Positions 45,124 through 57,680 of a stretch of DNA of 64,000 nucleotides are shown here, one piece after another. Source of the stretch: Cheilinus undulatus (lineage: Eukaryota > Chordata > Actinopteri > Labriformes > Labridae); the NCBI RefSeq assembly GCF_018320785.1, contig NC_054875.1:2671001-2735000 (forward strand). The letters run 5' to 3'. Made by a program: the position numbers and the translations under genes. The first letter of the stretch is position 1. Each line of letters begins with the position of its first letter. The notes under the pieces were generated by a model. It was not told the origin of the DNA, did not search any database, and saw only the letters and a list, made by a program, of their open reading frames with translations.

Positions 45124-45687
45124 TCATATGTGCTGGTTAAGCTGCAGGCGGAGCTCCTCTCTACAAATATGGAAAAGAGTAAAATCATTCAGATTCTTTC
45201 ATCACCCACAAAATCAACATTTAAACTCGACAACAGTAAAGAGAATAAAACATACCAAGCAGATAATCCGTCCCAGTCCTATGATAAAAAAGAAAACAGT
45301 AATGAGGGTTTAGGCTGGGTTGAAACATGATTCTGTTTTTATAGTCACAAAACAAATCTTACTTGTTAAAAAGTTCCAGATCTTTCTCCTGAAGACCAAG
45401 AGTGCTAACCCAATAAAAATGCAGACTATCACTGCGACTATGGCTGGGTGTAGATGTCCACACTGAGCATCTTCTGACTCCGTTCCTGGTTTCAGCAGCA
45501 GATAGATGCCACATCTGTAATGACAGAGATTTAGTACAGAAACATCTGTATGATCTCATAATCTCAGCTGTATTCATGTCTGATGTATGTTTGACTCACT
45601 GCTTGTGTTTCTGGCAAGAAGACATGGTTCCGTTTGAAAACGTTCCAGCAGTGCAGTTGGAGCACTCGGTGTCATTCTGGGAGGTTC
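45124..45687 (-). CDS. TNFRSF14-like receptor, 3' part of a second copy
   Basis: Minus-strand exons. 45687-45600 (88 nt) encodes a cysteine-rich-domain end: TSQNDTECSNCTAGTFSNGT...SSC. 45514-45363 (152 nt) encodes LKPGTESEDAQCGH and then the membrane segment AIVAVIVCIFIGLALLVF followed by RRK. 45278-45256 (23 nt) and a last exon from 45160 are probable; the final frame is uncertain (it reads EELRLQLNQHI before a stop in one phase). The exons parallel exons 5-7 of the neighbouring gene, with identical 88-nt length and identical entry phases. The first exon here enters in phase 1 while the preceding gene's exon 7 ends in phase 0, so these are not simply its next exons. The upstream exons of this copy are not in the assembled sequence and probably lie in the gap. 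Confidence 0.7.
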
Positions 45688-46031
45688 CTGTAAATATAAA
45701 AATAATAAATGTACGTCTCCATCAGATTTGAAGACTAAACTTACACCTGTGTCAATCACATTTGATCGTCTTGCGTGAGGAAAGGAAAGCAACTGTGAGG
45801 TGATAAGGCTGCTTGATTTTAATGTTACATTGGTCATTAACATGTTTTAGAAAACAAGTCAATTAAGAAAGAGAAAAAAGTCTAGAACCTTCAAATATTA
45901 AGCCTACTTTAATGTGCTTTCTCTGAAAGCTGTTATTTTAATGCAAATATTTTATTTGAAATGCAAGATGATTTTTAATTCAATATTTTTGTTATTATTA
46001 TTTAATATTATTAAGGGTCAATCCCATTTAC

Positions 46032-46131
46032 NNNNNNNNNNNNNNNNNNNNNNNNNNNNNNNNNNNNNNNNNNNNNNNNNNNNNNNNNNNNNNNNNNNNN
46101 NNNNNNNNNNNNNNNNNNNNNNNNNNNNNNN
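46032..46131. other. Assembly gap (100 N)
   Basis: Exactly 100 unknown bases, a common placeholder for a gap of unknown size. It separates two TNF-receptor gene parts and probably hides the end of one and the start of the other. Confidence 0.98.
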
Positions 46132-46234
46132 GATATAGAGTATTAGAAAGTAACCAGAGTGTGATTTCAGACAGAGTATTTATTTTATTATTTAGCTGTA
46201 AATGGATTAATTAAACATAAAGTAGAAAACATAC

Positions 46235-49200
46235 CTGGTGGACATTCATTGGTTCTAATTCCCTTCCTGGAACATGAGAAATAAAGTCATGTCAGAATCA
46301 TCATAAGAAAACAAGGTGACGTTTTACCATCATAGAGATTCCTTACCTGAATATGCACCCATTTGTTTCATCTTTTTTGTGTAGATCCTTGGAACTACAA
46401 CTAAAGCACAGATATAAACAAAAAGAACACCAACAGCTACAGCAACTGTCCCGCTTGACTGTAGTTCCTCACATTCAGCATCTTCTGAGTCAGTTCCTGG
46501 TCTCAGGAGGTCCCGATTCTCTGATTTACACCTGTAATGATGAAGAGACAGTTATTAAAGGAAATATTAACAACACAGAGCGTTCCTCACAGTGGGCGGA
46601 GCCTAATCAAAGTCAGAATGTTAGCCAGCAGTAGTTTGTGTTCAGTTCCCATCAGAACGTTCTGGAGCCTCAAAGATTTCACTGTTGTAGAGGTTCACAC
46701 TCTAAACCAATCAGCTCAGAGTTCAGTTTAAATGGAGAGTTGATGTTCAACATTCAGGATTTCAAATGAACTCAGTGATCTGAAAATCAACTAGAAACAT
46801 GATAGATCTCCTCATTTTAGTTTGACAGACTGTCTGAGAGCTGGTTGGGAATGAAGCTTTCAGAAAAACATCTGTTTTTATCTGAACTGCTCCACTGAAA
46901 GGTACAGGAGCAGAAATGAAAGAAACAGCAGAGAGAATGAGATGGAGATCACATTTCAGTTTTCATCTCTCACAATCTGATATTTGGAATCATTTACAGA
47001 GTAGAAAAGAAAGGAAAGTTCAGCACAGATGCAGAGAAAAACGGAGAAACTCTGAATACTGCAACAGAGAACTATGGCAGAACCTTTCAGAATAAAAGCA
47101 TGGTATGAAAACAGAAAGAAGCAGGCTTTTACTTTGAAACACTGTCTTTATAGACAGAAACACAGCTTCAGAGCAGACAGCTTCCTGCATCTCTGATGGG
47201 ACGTCCAGCAGCTTCAGACTGAACTACTCTTGTTGATATTGTAGAACATGAGCTGATCATCAGAAACATGACTGCACTCAGCAAACATGCTTATTGAACA
47301 CCTTCATGTGGAACCCTGAATGCTTCTATCAGCTGTCAGAGGTAGAACAGTTGTCTGTTCTGTCCAGTCAACTTTCACTCACCGTCTGTGAGGACGACAG
47401 GATGTAAACGTCCCGTCTGAGAATGTTCCAGCAGAGCAGGGAGAGCAGAGCGTGTCTGAGGTAGACGTTCCTGCAGAAGAACACAGACGGAGAGATGAGT
47501 TCACATGTTTGATCAGAAATGACCACAGAGACTCCTGTAACTATTATCTTCCAGCACAGATTGGACCACTGATTCTCTGGTGTGATCAAACATATTAAGC
47601 AAAATGTAAAATCATGGAGCTGTCACTGTCAGACAGACCCCTGCAGAGTTTGCTAGGACAGCCATCTACTATCAAACATTAATGTATCCAGACTCAGTGG
47701 GTTAGCTTTTCACTAGATATTTGGTCTGATCTAGTGAAGTAACTGAACATTCAAAAAGAGACTGAAATCTTAACATGGCTAATCCATGATCCTGTGTGTG
47801 TTGGTCAATGATCAGGACTTAATGGACGTTCAAACTATGTCCAAAAAATATGGCCTTGTTCAACAGGAGTTTTATAGATACCTTCAACTCTGGCATTACT
47901 TTGATAAATATCATTAAAGGGTCTATACAGGGGGTATTTCAGATATTACACAAATGTTCATTAAAAGGTTCAAGAAAGGTTATAGGTTATGGGAGAATTA
48001 TACAGGTATATAACTGGACTAAGGGGGAACTCAGCAGATTTAGTCAAGGCCAAATGGGAAAAGGAACTGGAGGTGGCTATCTCCTCTGAGGAGTGGACAC
48101 ATTAACCTGACACACCAGATGGATTTGTTTCACACATCCATCTGGTAAACCTTCAATAATAGGCATTTGGGAAACAAGAGGCTTTGAAAAAAACTCAGAG
48201 TGTGATTGGATGAACGTTCTGTCTGTCACATCTTTACGGCCAATCAGAGCAACAAAACGTGACGTAGCCGCGACCGAGGAGTAAACTCCATAGAGAACTG
48301 CATAACATGAACCATGGTGACTGTAGACATGTCAGTACTTGACTTTTGTGGTTTTTGAAAAGAAAACAACTCACTGCTGATCTTTGTTCTTCTTTTAACG
48401 AAGTCACGCAAATCCGCAAATCCACAGGGCCCCCCACAGCCCACCTTAATTGGGTCCCTGTAATTTTTTTTATATTCAACGGTATGAATAAGTCAGCTCC
48501 TCCTTCCTGGCCAACCCGGCGCAAGGGGAAGAGAAAAAGCACTGCTCACAGAAAATGACTGAGAGGTGCTAAAAAGAATGGGCTGCTCATCTAGTCTGAC
48601 AGTATTTCTCAGGTTACCAGTGACTAGAGCAGCACAGTAGAATTCAGAGTTTTAACAGACCATTGCTGTCTTATAAAAGCACTCTAACATGCAGTAGCTG
48701 CGCAACACTGAAACCTACCTCTCTCTCTGATGTATTCTCCTGGTTCACAGCTTCTGTGTTTCTGTGCTTTCCAACAGCTTCCTCCTGCAGACTTTATGCA
48801 GTAAAATCCCTCCAGAGGTTCACAGACTGTGTTTGAAGTCTTCAAACATGGAGTCTTTATCTTCAGACCAGAACCTGTCAGCACAATCAGAGGATAGCCC
48901 TGGATATAATACACTACTGATCATCCTAACAGCAGATACAACAGCATGAACAGATACCAGGAGATGATGGTTTTAATCCCTTCACTGCTGCCATTAAGAA
49001 CTCCTAACTGTAGATTCAAAGGCTTTTATTAGACAGAGAAGTGATCTGTTGGACAGACTGTGAGCTGTTTTTAACAGTCAGTGTAACCCAGGTCACAAAA
49101 TTACCAGCTTTATTTACGAGAAAAGGATTGAAAAAAATAAAAACATTCAACATAATTGATACATGCGGTGTGAAAAGAATATATCGTTCAGTTAAAACAT

Positions 49201-52200
49201 TTTTTTTTAAATGTAACCTGTTAATTGTGATAGCTTTTAAACAAAATGTCATGATATGCAACTAAAATCTCTTCAAATGTCCCACTGTAAAACAAAATCA
49301 CGTTTTATCCCGTTTTAAATCTCACGCGGTGCAACTGCCAGTGTTAGCAAACATGCAGGGTTTTAGGCGGGAAGTATCAGACACAGAGAGGCTGAGAGTC
49401 ATCACTGCTGTAAACAAGTGTACTCAGACTTAGTTAAAACTGTTAAAACATTATCAGAATTTTGGATGAATTGAACTCCTGTCTAAAATATTTGACAACG
49501 GAAAAGACTAGATGAAACTCAACGAAGGATGTGTTTAAATAATTAGAATTACATACCTGTTAATTATCGACTATTAATGGGTAAAATACAACTTTGCTGC
49601 ATGGCATTTGAATATGAAAAGTGATCAGACTGAAAGTGTATTTTTTGTGACAGCATGTGTGTGTGCTTAATTTTCAGTAAAGGTTATGTTAAAATCAAAA
49701 TAATGGTATCTGAAATTTATGGAACAAGCCACTTAGTTCAGGCCTTGTTTTACCCAAGCCAGGTTTTTTCCAGATCGAAAAGATGGCGAGCTCAACCTGG
49801 ACTAATCATCATCATCATCACGAGGGATGTTCCGATACCATTTTTTCCTTCCTGATACGATTCTGATACCAAGGTGTTGGGTATAGGCCGATACCGATAC
49901 TTATCCGATACCAGTCTGAATAACTGATATGACTCACAAATTATTTTAGACCTATATTTGACTCAGAACATGGCTCAACTATTAGAATAGTAAATGTACA
50001 GCGTCTCTGTGGCCCTAAAGTTGTTTTCCTGCTGATTATTGAGTTTTGCTGTTAAATATTAAAATAAGAATACAGGGGGCTGCGGCACAGGCTCTCTCTA
50101 TCTCTCTCTCTTTTTTAAATACAAATTTTAGTGCACTTTTCCAAATACAATATAAAACTTACAACTTGCAGATTAACAATTGTTGTTAACAGATATGTAC
50201 TAAATGTATACAGTTGTATAAATCATCAAGTGCGTTGAACTCTCTCTCTCCTTTCTGATATTTTGTGCAGCATCACGTGATTACGGAACAGCCTGCTATT
50301 GGCTGACGGACACTCAGAGAGAAACAATATGGCGGTTAGCATTCGAGCTAACAGGAATAAATGATTGTAATTGGATTAAAATGGATAAAAAGGCATTCAA
50401 TATCAGGTTTACTGGTGTGGATTTAATCATTTAAGTCCCAAAAAGTCACATGAGGTCCAGGCTCGCTGAAAACACTGCTGTAAAGATTCAACTGCATCAG
50501 TAGAGTCAATGAGAAAGAACAATGGCTAGCTTCAAGAGATAAAACAAGTAAGAATTTATGCTTCAAAAGATAGGCCCAATCCCAATGTCCACACTCACAG
50601 ACTTTGAGGCGCGCTCCTGCTAAGTCCATGAGGGCTTAGGGCTGTCCCACTGTCAAACATAAAGTGTGTGAGGGATCTCTCGCTGACTTTTTGAGCCCTT
50701 TATGCACCCTTTCAGTGAGTGGGCATCTCTGCAGAATTAGCATAAGGGCATTACCCATAGTTCATTGCATTGTAACATATGACAGGGATTCTTGGGGGAT
50801 GCCCACTGGTAAACACTACAGAAGTGAAGTGAAAAGAGCAAAATTGTAAACAAAAAACATGGAAGGTGCAAAAAGGGGTGGATGTTGCATAAAATAAGTA
50901 TTTTTCCTGTAAGTATACAATATAAAACAGCCTTCATCCACTGAGAAAACAGGTCTGTAGGTGAGGCACACTTGTTTTTATCTTTGTTTAAAGCTCTGCA
51001 AGATGCTGACTGTCAAGAAAAAAACAAAGGGCTGTCCAATTCCTGTTTCTACCCTTCAAGCCCTTGCAGCCTCACTCACTCAACCACTTTCCAGGTGTGG
51101 TCAGTGAAGTCAATGCGGGCTCAGGGCTGAGGGTTTAGGGAGGAGATTGAGATTCAGCCATGTTTAACTTTTTATAAACTGTGTCACTTCTTGTCTTTTA
51201 CGACAGTGCCAGTCGGGAAGGCATTTTAACAATCACATTCAGAGAAAAACTGTCACACAGGCAACATTCTCTGCTGCTGCAGCGCCAAAAACGGTGGTCC
51301 TTTCATACAGTGGCAGCAAAGAAGAACTGATTTCCGGTTTATAGCGCTAACATTTAGCATGGCTAAATGAAGCAAAATATAAGTTAAACCAAACAGTATT
51401 GGATTGGTGCATAAACTCGTGTACTTGCCGATACCTGCAGTATTGGACCTGCAGTACTGGTATTAGTATCGTAACAACCCTAATCATCATCGTCTTCCTC
51501 ATCCATCATGGCCTTACCCAAAAGACCCAAAAGAACCAAAGGACTTGAAAAGTGAATATTTTTTTCTTTTGTTTTTTATGAAGTGGAACTGAACTAAATG
51601 TTCTGGAAGAAAAGATTTATTGAATTGAACTAGAGAGCTTGGAAAGAAAACTCATGGTTGTACAAAAAGGGATTTAAATTATTTTTGTTATTGTGAGATA
51701 ATTTAATTTCTGTGTTTATTTATCATTTAAATTTTTTAATACAATAATTTTGTTTAACCGTATCCAAGTCCCCTTTGTTTGAATATTTATATCAGTTTGT
51801 TTCTTCCTCTTTTTGAGTCTAGAATTTTTCAAGTTAAATTGGCCTTATTATTGCTGGTTATGAGTTTATACTAAACTAAACTTAAAGGTGAACTTGTGCT
51901 ACATCAGACAAATGAAAATACTCCTACCTTGAGTAAATATTACACCTAAAGACCTACTGATAGAAATCTACCTGTGTCACAGGTTGAACAGTTGTAGCAC
52001 CATGGTAGAGAAGTGTGATGGTCCATGAAGGTTCCGTCTTTGCAGAGCACGCAGCTAGTAGTTCTGGAATCAGTGCAGACTTTATCAACATAGTTCCCTG
52101 TTAGAACCAAAATGAGACAGTAGTGAATGTTAAAGATGTGTGTATGGTTTCATCCATGATCATATTGATTATTAGTGTTGTTCTCATTGTTTAGAGCTGA

Positions 52201-53372
52201 CAGCTGAGTTTCTGACATGTCATTAAAGTGAGCCAGCATGATCAGACATGTTCACCTGGAGAGAGAGACAAATGTTGGACTCTGTTCTTCTCCTTCTGTC
52301 TCTGTATTTTCCAAAAATAAATGAACACCTGAGCAGTCAGTCTGATTTCATTATCATTAGAATAACTGCTGCATAAAGCTCACACACCATCAGATGTAGG
52401 GAAAGTCTGACTGTAGCTATAAATGTTTAGTGTTGGTGTTCTCTGGATCATTACAGGAACTGTGAGCTCCTCAGAGATGGGCACAAGATTCTCAGGATGC
52501 TTTTCTGAGCATAACACCTGCACCAGTTATTATAATGACAATGAAATCAGACTGACTGTTCTTTGATCCCAACATTAATATCAATAATAAAAATAGATTG
52601 TTTATTTAATTTAGTTTCATAAACAAAACAAGAAAACGACGTTTCTTCAATATATGATTTAGTTTTAATAACAGATAAATAAAAAAGGAGACATTTTTAT
52701 GTATCAGTTATTCAGTTATCAAACATGGACTAAAGGAATGATCCACAGATTGACTGTCTTCAATCAAACTGCTCTCCATTGATTCTATTATTAGTGAACA
52801 GTAAACCAGCGTGTTGGATTCATGGATCAACTTCTCATGATAAAGGCTAAAACAGATGTGAGCTTCTAGCAAAGCAGGATCAGTGTGAAGCAGAAAAACC
52901 ACTTTACCATCTCTAACATCATCATTCTCTGGAAACCTTCAGGTGGATCTTACCTGGAGGACACCGAGGACAGCACCTGTTCCTGGTCTTAAACTCAGTA
53001 GGTCTACAGGTGAGAGTCTGAGCTGAGGAGACGATCATCAGGAGAATCTGGAGAGAAAGATTTTAGAGTGAGTGAATCCTGCTGAGAACAGAGAGAGCTT
53101 TAATCAGACTGAACTACAGAGAAACTAGATTTAGCTCTGATTTATGGGGAGTTCAGTCAGGAAGGTAGAGTCCTAGAGAGCAGAGAAACACCTTTATGTT
53201 TGATTTTTTATTACTGACAGAAACTTTATCAAGGATGTCAGAGAGATCAAGAAAATATGAAAGACAATCATGTTAGAGAGTCAGTGAAACAGGAATCACT
53301 GCCAACAGCAGCCTGTTGAAATAATAAATATCTCACCATCAGAGTTAGCGCTGGTTCTAGTCTCAGAGACAT
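46235..53372 (-). CDS. tnfrsf14: TNFRSF14 (HVEM)-like receptor, seven exons, 3' end missing
   Basis: A TNF-receptor-superfamily membrane protein; HVEM-type receptors bind TNF-family and Ig-family ligands on leukocytes. Exons on the minus strand: 53372-53337, 53047-52954, 52097-51972, 48874-48719, 47470-47383, 46531-46347, 46266-46235. All have AG/GT borders and joined phases stay open (239 codons). Exons 1-2 give a signal peptide (MSLRLEPALTLM, ILLMIVSSAQT) then TCRPTEF...NRCCPRCPPG, the first cysteine-rich domain. Exons 3-5 continue the cysteine-rich domains (CTDSRTTSCVLCKDGTF, CEPLEGFYC, DTLCSPCSAGTFSDGTFTSC). Exon 6 carries LLRPGTDSEDAEC and the membrane segment VAVAVGVLFVYICALVVV. No death domain is visible; the cytoplasmic end runs into the gap. 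The choice of TNFRSF14 over CD40 rests on the cysteine pattern and GLKIKTPC/PGTDSEDAEC blocks known from fish TNFRSF14-like proteins. Confidence 0.85.
47800..48110 (+). mobile_element. Decayed L1 ORF2 fragment
   Basis: The plus strand reads QQEFYRYLQLWHYFDKY, followed after stops by FIKRFKKGYR and, later, GKRNW, matching the region of fish L1 ORF2 between the RT and the C-terminal domain. It lies in the intron between exons 4 and 5 of the receptor gene, on the opposite strand. Confidence 0.55.
48114..48146. repeat. Short perfect hairpin
   Basis: ACCAGATGGA (48114-48123) pairs with TCCATCTGGT (48137-48146) around a 13-base loop. It resembles the stem found in a dispersed fish repeat. Confidence 0.7.
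50111..50239 (-). mobile_element. L1 3'-end stub, same family as 15460
   Basis: GTGCACTTTTCCAAATACAA, ACTTACAACTTG, ACAGTTGTATAAA and ATCAAGTGCGTTGAA follow the same order as the 3' end of the L1 at 15460-15600. The T-run at the left is the poly-A tail read on the plus strand. CTCTCTCTCT on both sides could be the target duplication. About 130 bp, extreme 5' truncation. Confidence 0.8.
50573..51159. mobile_element. MITE nested in the 49823 element
   Basis: Imperfect terminal inverted repeats GGCCCAATCCCAATGTCC and, from the right end on the other strand, GGCTGAATCTCAATCTCC (13 of 18). The interior has matching GAGGGCTTAGGGCTGTCCCA and GGGCTCAGGGCTGAGGG blocks. No ORF. Confidence 0.65.
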
Positions 53373-53649
53373 TTTGGATGAAAGGATCTCATGGGTTTCT
53401 CCTCTTTCTGTCAGAAAGGTGTAAAAAGTCTGCAGTTAGCTTTGTGGTCATTTGGTTAAATTCAGCTAACAGTTTTAGGAGGATATAAGCTGTAACAACA
53501 GAGAGTTGATGAAGAGTTCACTAATGCAGTCAGCATGGAATAGCTGATATTTTCAGCTAGGAGGATATAAACTTAGAAAGTTTGATTTAATGTTCAACAT
53601 GGATTTAAATTATGGTTGCAAAATCCAAAAACATCATTGTCAGCTGTTT

Positions 53650-56385
53650 GTACAGGACGCCAGGATCACGTCTGGATATGTTTAATCCAAAAATTAAAAA
53701 AACTAACCTAAACAAGGTGCAAATTGTGGAGATTTCAATATAAATCTTTTAAATCCCCATAACAATACGGAAACAAACGATTTAATTTCAACCATGTCTA
53801 GTAACAGTTTATTTCCACTAATCACTAAACCCACAAGAATTAGCGTTGATACAGCCACCCTAATCCATAATATATTTACCAGTACAAACCTCGGCGGGGC
53901 TACTCATTAATGATATCAGTGATCATCTCCCTGTTTTCAGTATTTTTTACCAGATCTTGCTAAAATCCACTACAATCAAAGCCGACGAGAATAAAATGAA
54001 AAGGTGCAGAACTCCTGAAGCCATGACTGCCTTAAAGACAGATTTGAACAGCCAGACGTGGGACGGGGTCTGTGCCTCTCCTGACCCTGACAAAGCCTAT
54101 GATGCCTTTTTGACCACATTGACCAGCCTCTATGATAAACACTGAGGAAATATTCTACCAAAGACACAGCTGAATACAATAAACCATGGATAACAAAAGG
54201 CATAGCAAACGCTTTCAAAAACAGAAAACACCTTTATGGACTATTTTTCAAACAGATCCAAGGAAACAGAGCAAAGATATAAATTATACAAAAATAAGTT
54301 AACAAATATAATTAGAACTAATGAAAAAATGTATTACCATAAAATACTCCAACAACACAAGAACAACACCCAAGGCACCTGGAAACTATTGAATAGCATA
54401 ATAAAACAGGGAAGGGAAAAAAGTGGCTATCCAAATTACTTTGTGAAAGATGCTCTAATTAGCAATAAAAATGAGAAATTACAAATGCTTTCAATTTTTT
54501 TTTTTTAATGTCGGATCTGACCTTGCAAACAAAATTGTTCAGCCATCTGACACAAATGGATTAGATAAAAGAATTATCAAAGAAAGCGTTAACTCATTTT
54601 TTTTAAAGGTGTAGATGAAAATGAAATAATTAAAGTTGTCAGTGGGTTTTCAAACAAGAGGTCAACAGATTGCTCTAACCTTGACATGAGTTTTGTTAAA
54701 AATATTATAAATTGTATTGTTGCACCTCTCACATATATTTGTAATCAATCTTTTCTCACTGGCATTTTTCCCTCACAAATGAAAACCGCAAAAGTTATAC
54801 CTATTTATAAAAGTGGAGATCGACACCAATTCACCGACTACAGGCCAACTTCGCTCTTGTCACACTTCTCAAAAATCCTAGAAAAATTATTTGTTGTAAG
54901 GCTTGACAATTTCCTTGATAAATATAACCTAATAAGTGACCATCAATTTGACTTCAGATCAAATAGATCAACCTTGATGGCAGTCATGGAGCTGGTAGAG
55001 GAAATATCTTCAGCGGTAGACGGCAATAAATACACCGTCTGTGTTTTTATTGATCTAAGCAAGGCCTTTGATACCACAGATCATAAACTGCTGTTGGCCA
55101 AAATGGAAAGGTATGGTATCAGAGGCACTGCACATGATTGGCCAAAAAACTATCTCAGTCATAGAGATCAGTATGTACATATTAACAATATGAATTCAGA
55201 AAAGAAATTTAGTAACTCATGGAGTCCCACAGGGCTCTGTCCTGGGGGCAAAACTTTTTATTATGTATATAAATGACATCTGTGAGGTCCTAAAAGACAT
55301 GCAGTGTATTTTATTTGCTGATGATACCAGTCTCTATTGTTCTGGAAAAAAATTAGATTAACTGCTAGATGTAGTGGAAAAAGATCTGGTTATACTAAAG
55401 AAATGGTTTGACTACAATAGATATCGATGAATTTAAACAAAACAAAATATATAATTTTTCGTAATAGAAAAATTGATCAACCAGTAAACATAAAAATTAA
55501 TCAAACTGAATAATAGGGTGAGTAATACAATTTTTTTGGGTGTCCTCATGATGATAAACTTAACTGGAAATTACATATAAATTATCTCCAGACAAAAATA
55601 TCTAAAGTAATTGGTATAATGTGTAAAATCAAAGCTACGTAAACTTGGACTCACTTAAATTGTTATACATTTCCCTTTTTTTCCCATATTTAAATTATTG
55701 TGTTGAAATATGGGGAAACAATTATTTAACCACCAGACAATCCATTTCCATACTACAAAAGAAAGCTGTTAGAATTGTAAATCATGTAGGTTATTATGCC
55801 CTAACAAATCCATTGTTCATTAAACTCAATACATTAAAATTACCTGATCTAATTGATCTTAATACAGCCATCATGATGTATAAGGTTCATAACCATAAGC
55901 TCCCAGACTGCATTCAGCAAAGGTTCAAACCCAGGGAAACCCGATATAATCTGAGAGGAACTGATGTATACCAAAACATAGGGCCAGAACAAATACAAAA
56001 GCTAGGTGTATCTCTGTATAATAGATTAAACAAACCACTTCAATAAAAGCATTCAAACAAATGTATAAAACAATTACAAAGCACTAGAAAAGCTCTTAGT
56101 AATTGCTCATACATCTTTAAAAAAAAAAAAAAGTTATAAGTTTTATGTAAATAATTTCCACTGGTGGCTTGAATGAGCTTGTTCTCTTTTCATATTTGCT
56201 GCTCTTTGATTGTTTTATGTTGCAGTATTATTGGTATGGGTTATTCTATAATGTAAAATGGGTTAGGCGTAAATAAGTCTTGCACTTCAGCCTAAACCCC
56301 TTCAGTCATCAATGTCATATGTTTTTGTATAGCCTGTTTATGTTGTTGTTCAAGCCAATGACTGAAGAAAAAAATAAACAAAAAT
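53650..56385 (+). mobile_element. Non-LTR retrotransposon (jockey/CR1/I group), 5'-truncated
   Basis: Begins inside an endonuclease (DFNINLLNPHN, then ISDHLPVFS at about 53914-53940). The reverse transcriptase follows at 54686-55276 with KVIPIYKSGD, DYRPTSLL, SKILEKLFVVRLDNF, FRSNRST, VFIDLSKAFDTTDHKLL. LFADDTSLY is at about 55311, and the C-terminal KLLYISLFFPYLNYCVEIWG starts near 55654. The 3' end is a GACTGAAGAAAAAAATAAAC tail near 56360-56379. Several frame breaks. It sits about 0.3 kb upstream of the first exon of the receptor gene (which runs the other way). Clade not assigned. Confidence 0.85.
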
Positions 56386-57182
56386 GAAATGGAAACCTCA
56401 GAACAAATGATTGCATGTATTCTAACAGTTGAATAGCTGTTCTATGGCTAGTATAACCTAGGGAGCTCTGGTCATCTGTAATAATCTTCAGGATATCTGT
56501 GTTCTTAATCCTGTAAAAACTGACCATGTCTGTAATCTGCAGAGTCAAAATCCAGGGCAGAGAAGTCCACAGGTATGACTAATCCTATGTGAATCAGCAT
56601 CTCTGCAACGGTCATTATATTTTTACAGTCTGCCTTTTTCTGATCAAACAATAACAGAGATTATTTATAAATAATACAGAATGAAGTTCAGACTCTAATC
56701 TGGGATTAAATTATGTTTGAAAATTGTTTAGAAAATGTGGATAGACTGTTTCATGTGAGTGAAATATTTTCATTCTCAGATAATGACTTCTACTAGCAAA
56801 CACATGCTGTAACCCCACACAGCAGAACATGCAGGCAGAATGAAATCAGTGTTTAAAGATCATGACGGCCAACAAACATTTGTTAAATCCAGAAGAATAA
56901 AACCAATGAAACTGCATCATTACCCCATTCAGAGAGAAAATGTCGTACATACATGTTTGAGTTCTCCTGCAGGATCTCATCACAGAAACAGCAGATATTC
57001 AACCTGATCTTTATTCAGCATTTCCATCTCCTTCACCGTCCTCTCAGAGAACACACAGCTAGACTGAGATAGTCTGAGCTCAGCCTGGTTTAGGTTCAAC
57101 TGGATTTATTATACAGATGAATCATTTACATGTGGGTAGTAAACAGAATGTGAAACTAAGAACTATGCTGTGCAGGCGCAGG

Positions 57183-57245
57183 ATGCCTGGTGGTTAAAGG
57201 CGCACCCCATGTGTGCAGACGAAATGGGTTCGAATCTGGCCTGAG
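57183..57245 (+). mobile_element. tRNA-derived SINE fragment
   Basis: TGGTGGTTAAAGGCGC resembles a pol III A box. GGTTCGAATCT at 57227-57237 fits the B box consensus. The sequence cannot fold into a complete tRNA and the order matches tRNA-derived repeats common in fish. Confidence 0.5.
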
Positions 57246-57365
57246 AGCTTCATTCAGCACACACTCATGCGTCATAGCGCTGAGACAAGCTGGAGAGATG
57301 GAGAACAACTTTTTAATTCTGTTTCTGTTAGTGCCTGTGAGTAGGTATACAAACATATGCCTTTA

Positions 57366-57680
57366 TCTGTTATATTTCCATGGTTGATATCCACATAATA
57401 CACAGGAAAACTATGGTGTTCAAAGTGAAGTTTCAGTGCGAGAGAGGAGGAGAGAGAGGGAGACGGGGAGTGGTGGGGCAGGGATGAGTGAGGGAGAGAG
57501 AATAAAGCAACAGCTACTAACTGAATCTTTATTTACCTACCTCTCTGTTATATTTCCATGGTTGATATCCACATGATAAATGAGTAAACTTTGGTGTTTA
57601 AAGTGAGATTACAGTGAGAGAGAGAGAGGGGAGGGCGGTGGTGAGCGAGTGAGGTGAAGCAGCAGTAACTGTTTTAATCA
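57366..57680. repeat. Tandem duplication, 178-bp period
   Basis: TCTGTTATATTTCCATGGTT and the following GATATCCACAT, GGTGTT.AAAGTGA and GAGAG-rich parts occur at 57366 and again at 57544. Confidence 0.85.

Larger units (their letters stand above)
49823..51481. mobile_element. Non-autonomous DNA transposon with nested inserts
   Basis: Ends AGGGATGTTCCGATAC at the left and, from the opposite strand, AGGGTTGTTACGATAC at the right (14 of 16 match). Both flanks are ATC-repeat sequence, so the target duplication cannot be resolved. The 5' part has GGCCGATACCGATAC repeats. It lies in the 3.1-kb intron 3 of the receptor gene. An L1 tail (50111-50239) and a second MITE (50573-51159) are inserted in it. 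Confidence 0.75.

Noticed and set aside
57183-57245. A functional tRNA gene
   Set aside because: Pol III box-like motifs are present but the acceptor stem and cloverleaf cannot be formed; it fits a tRNA-derived repeat better.
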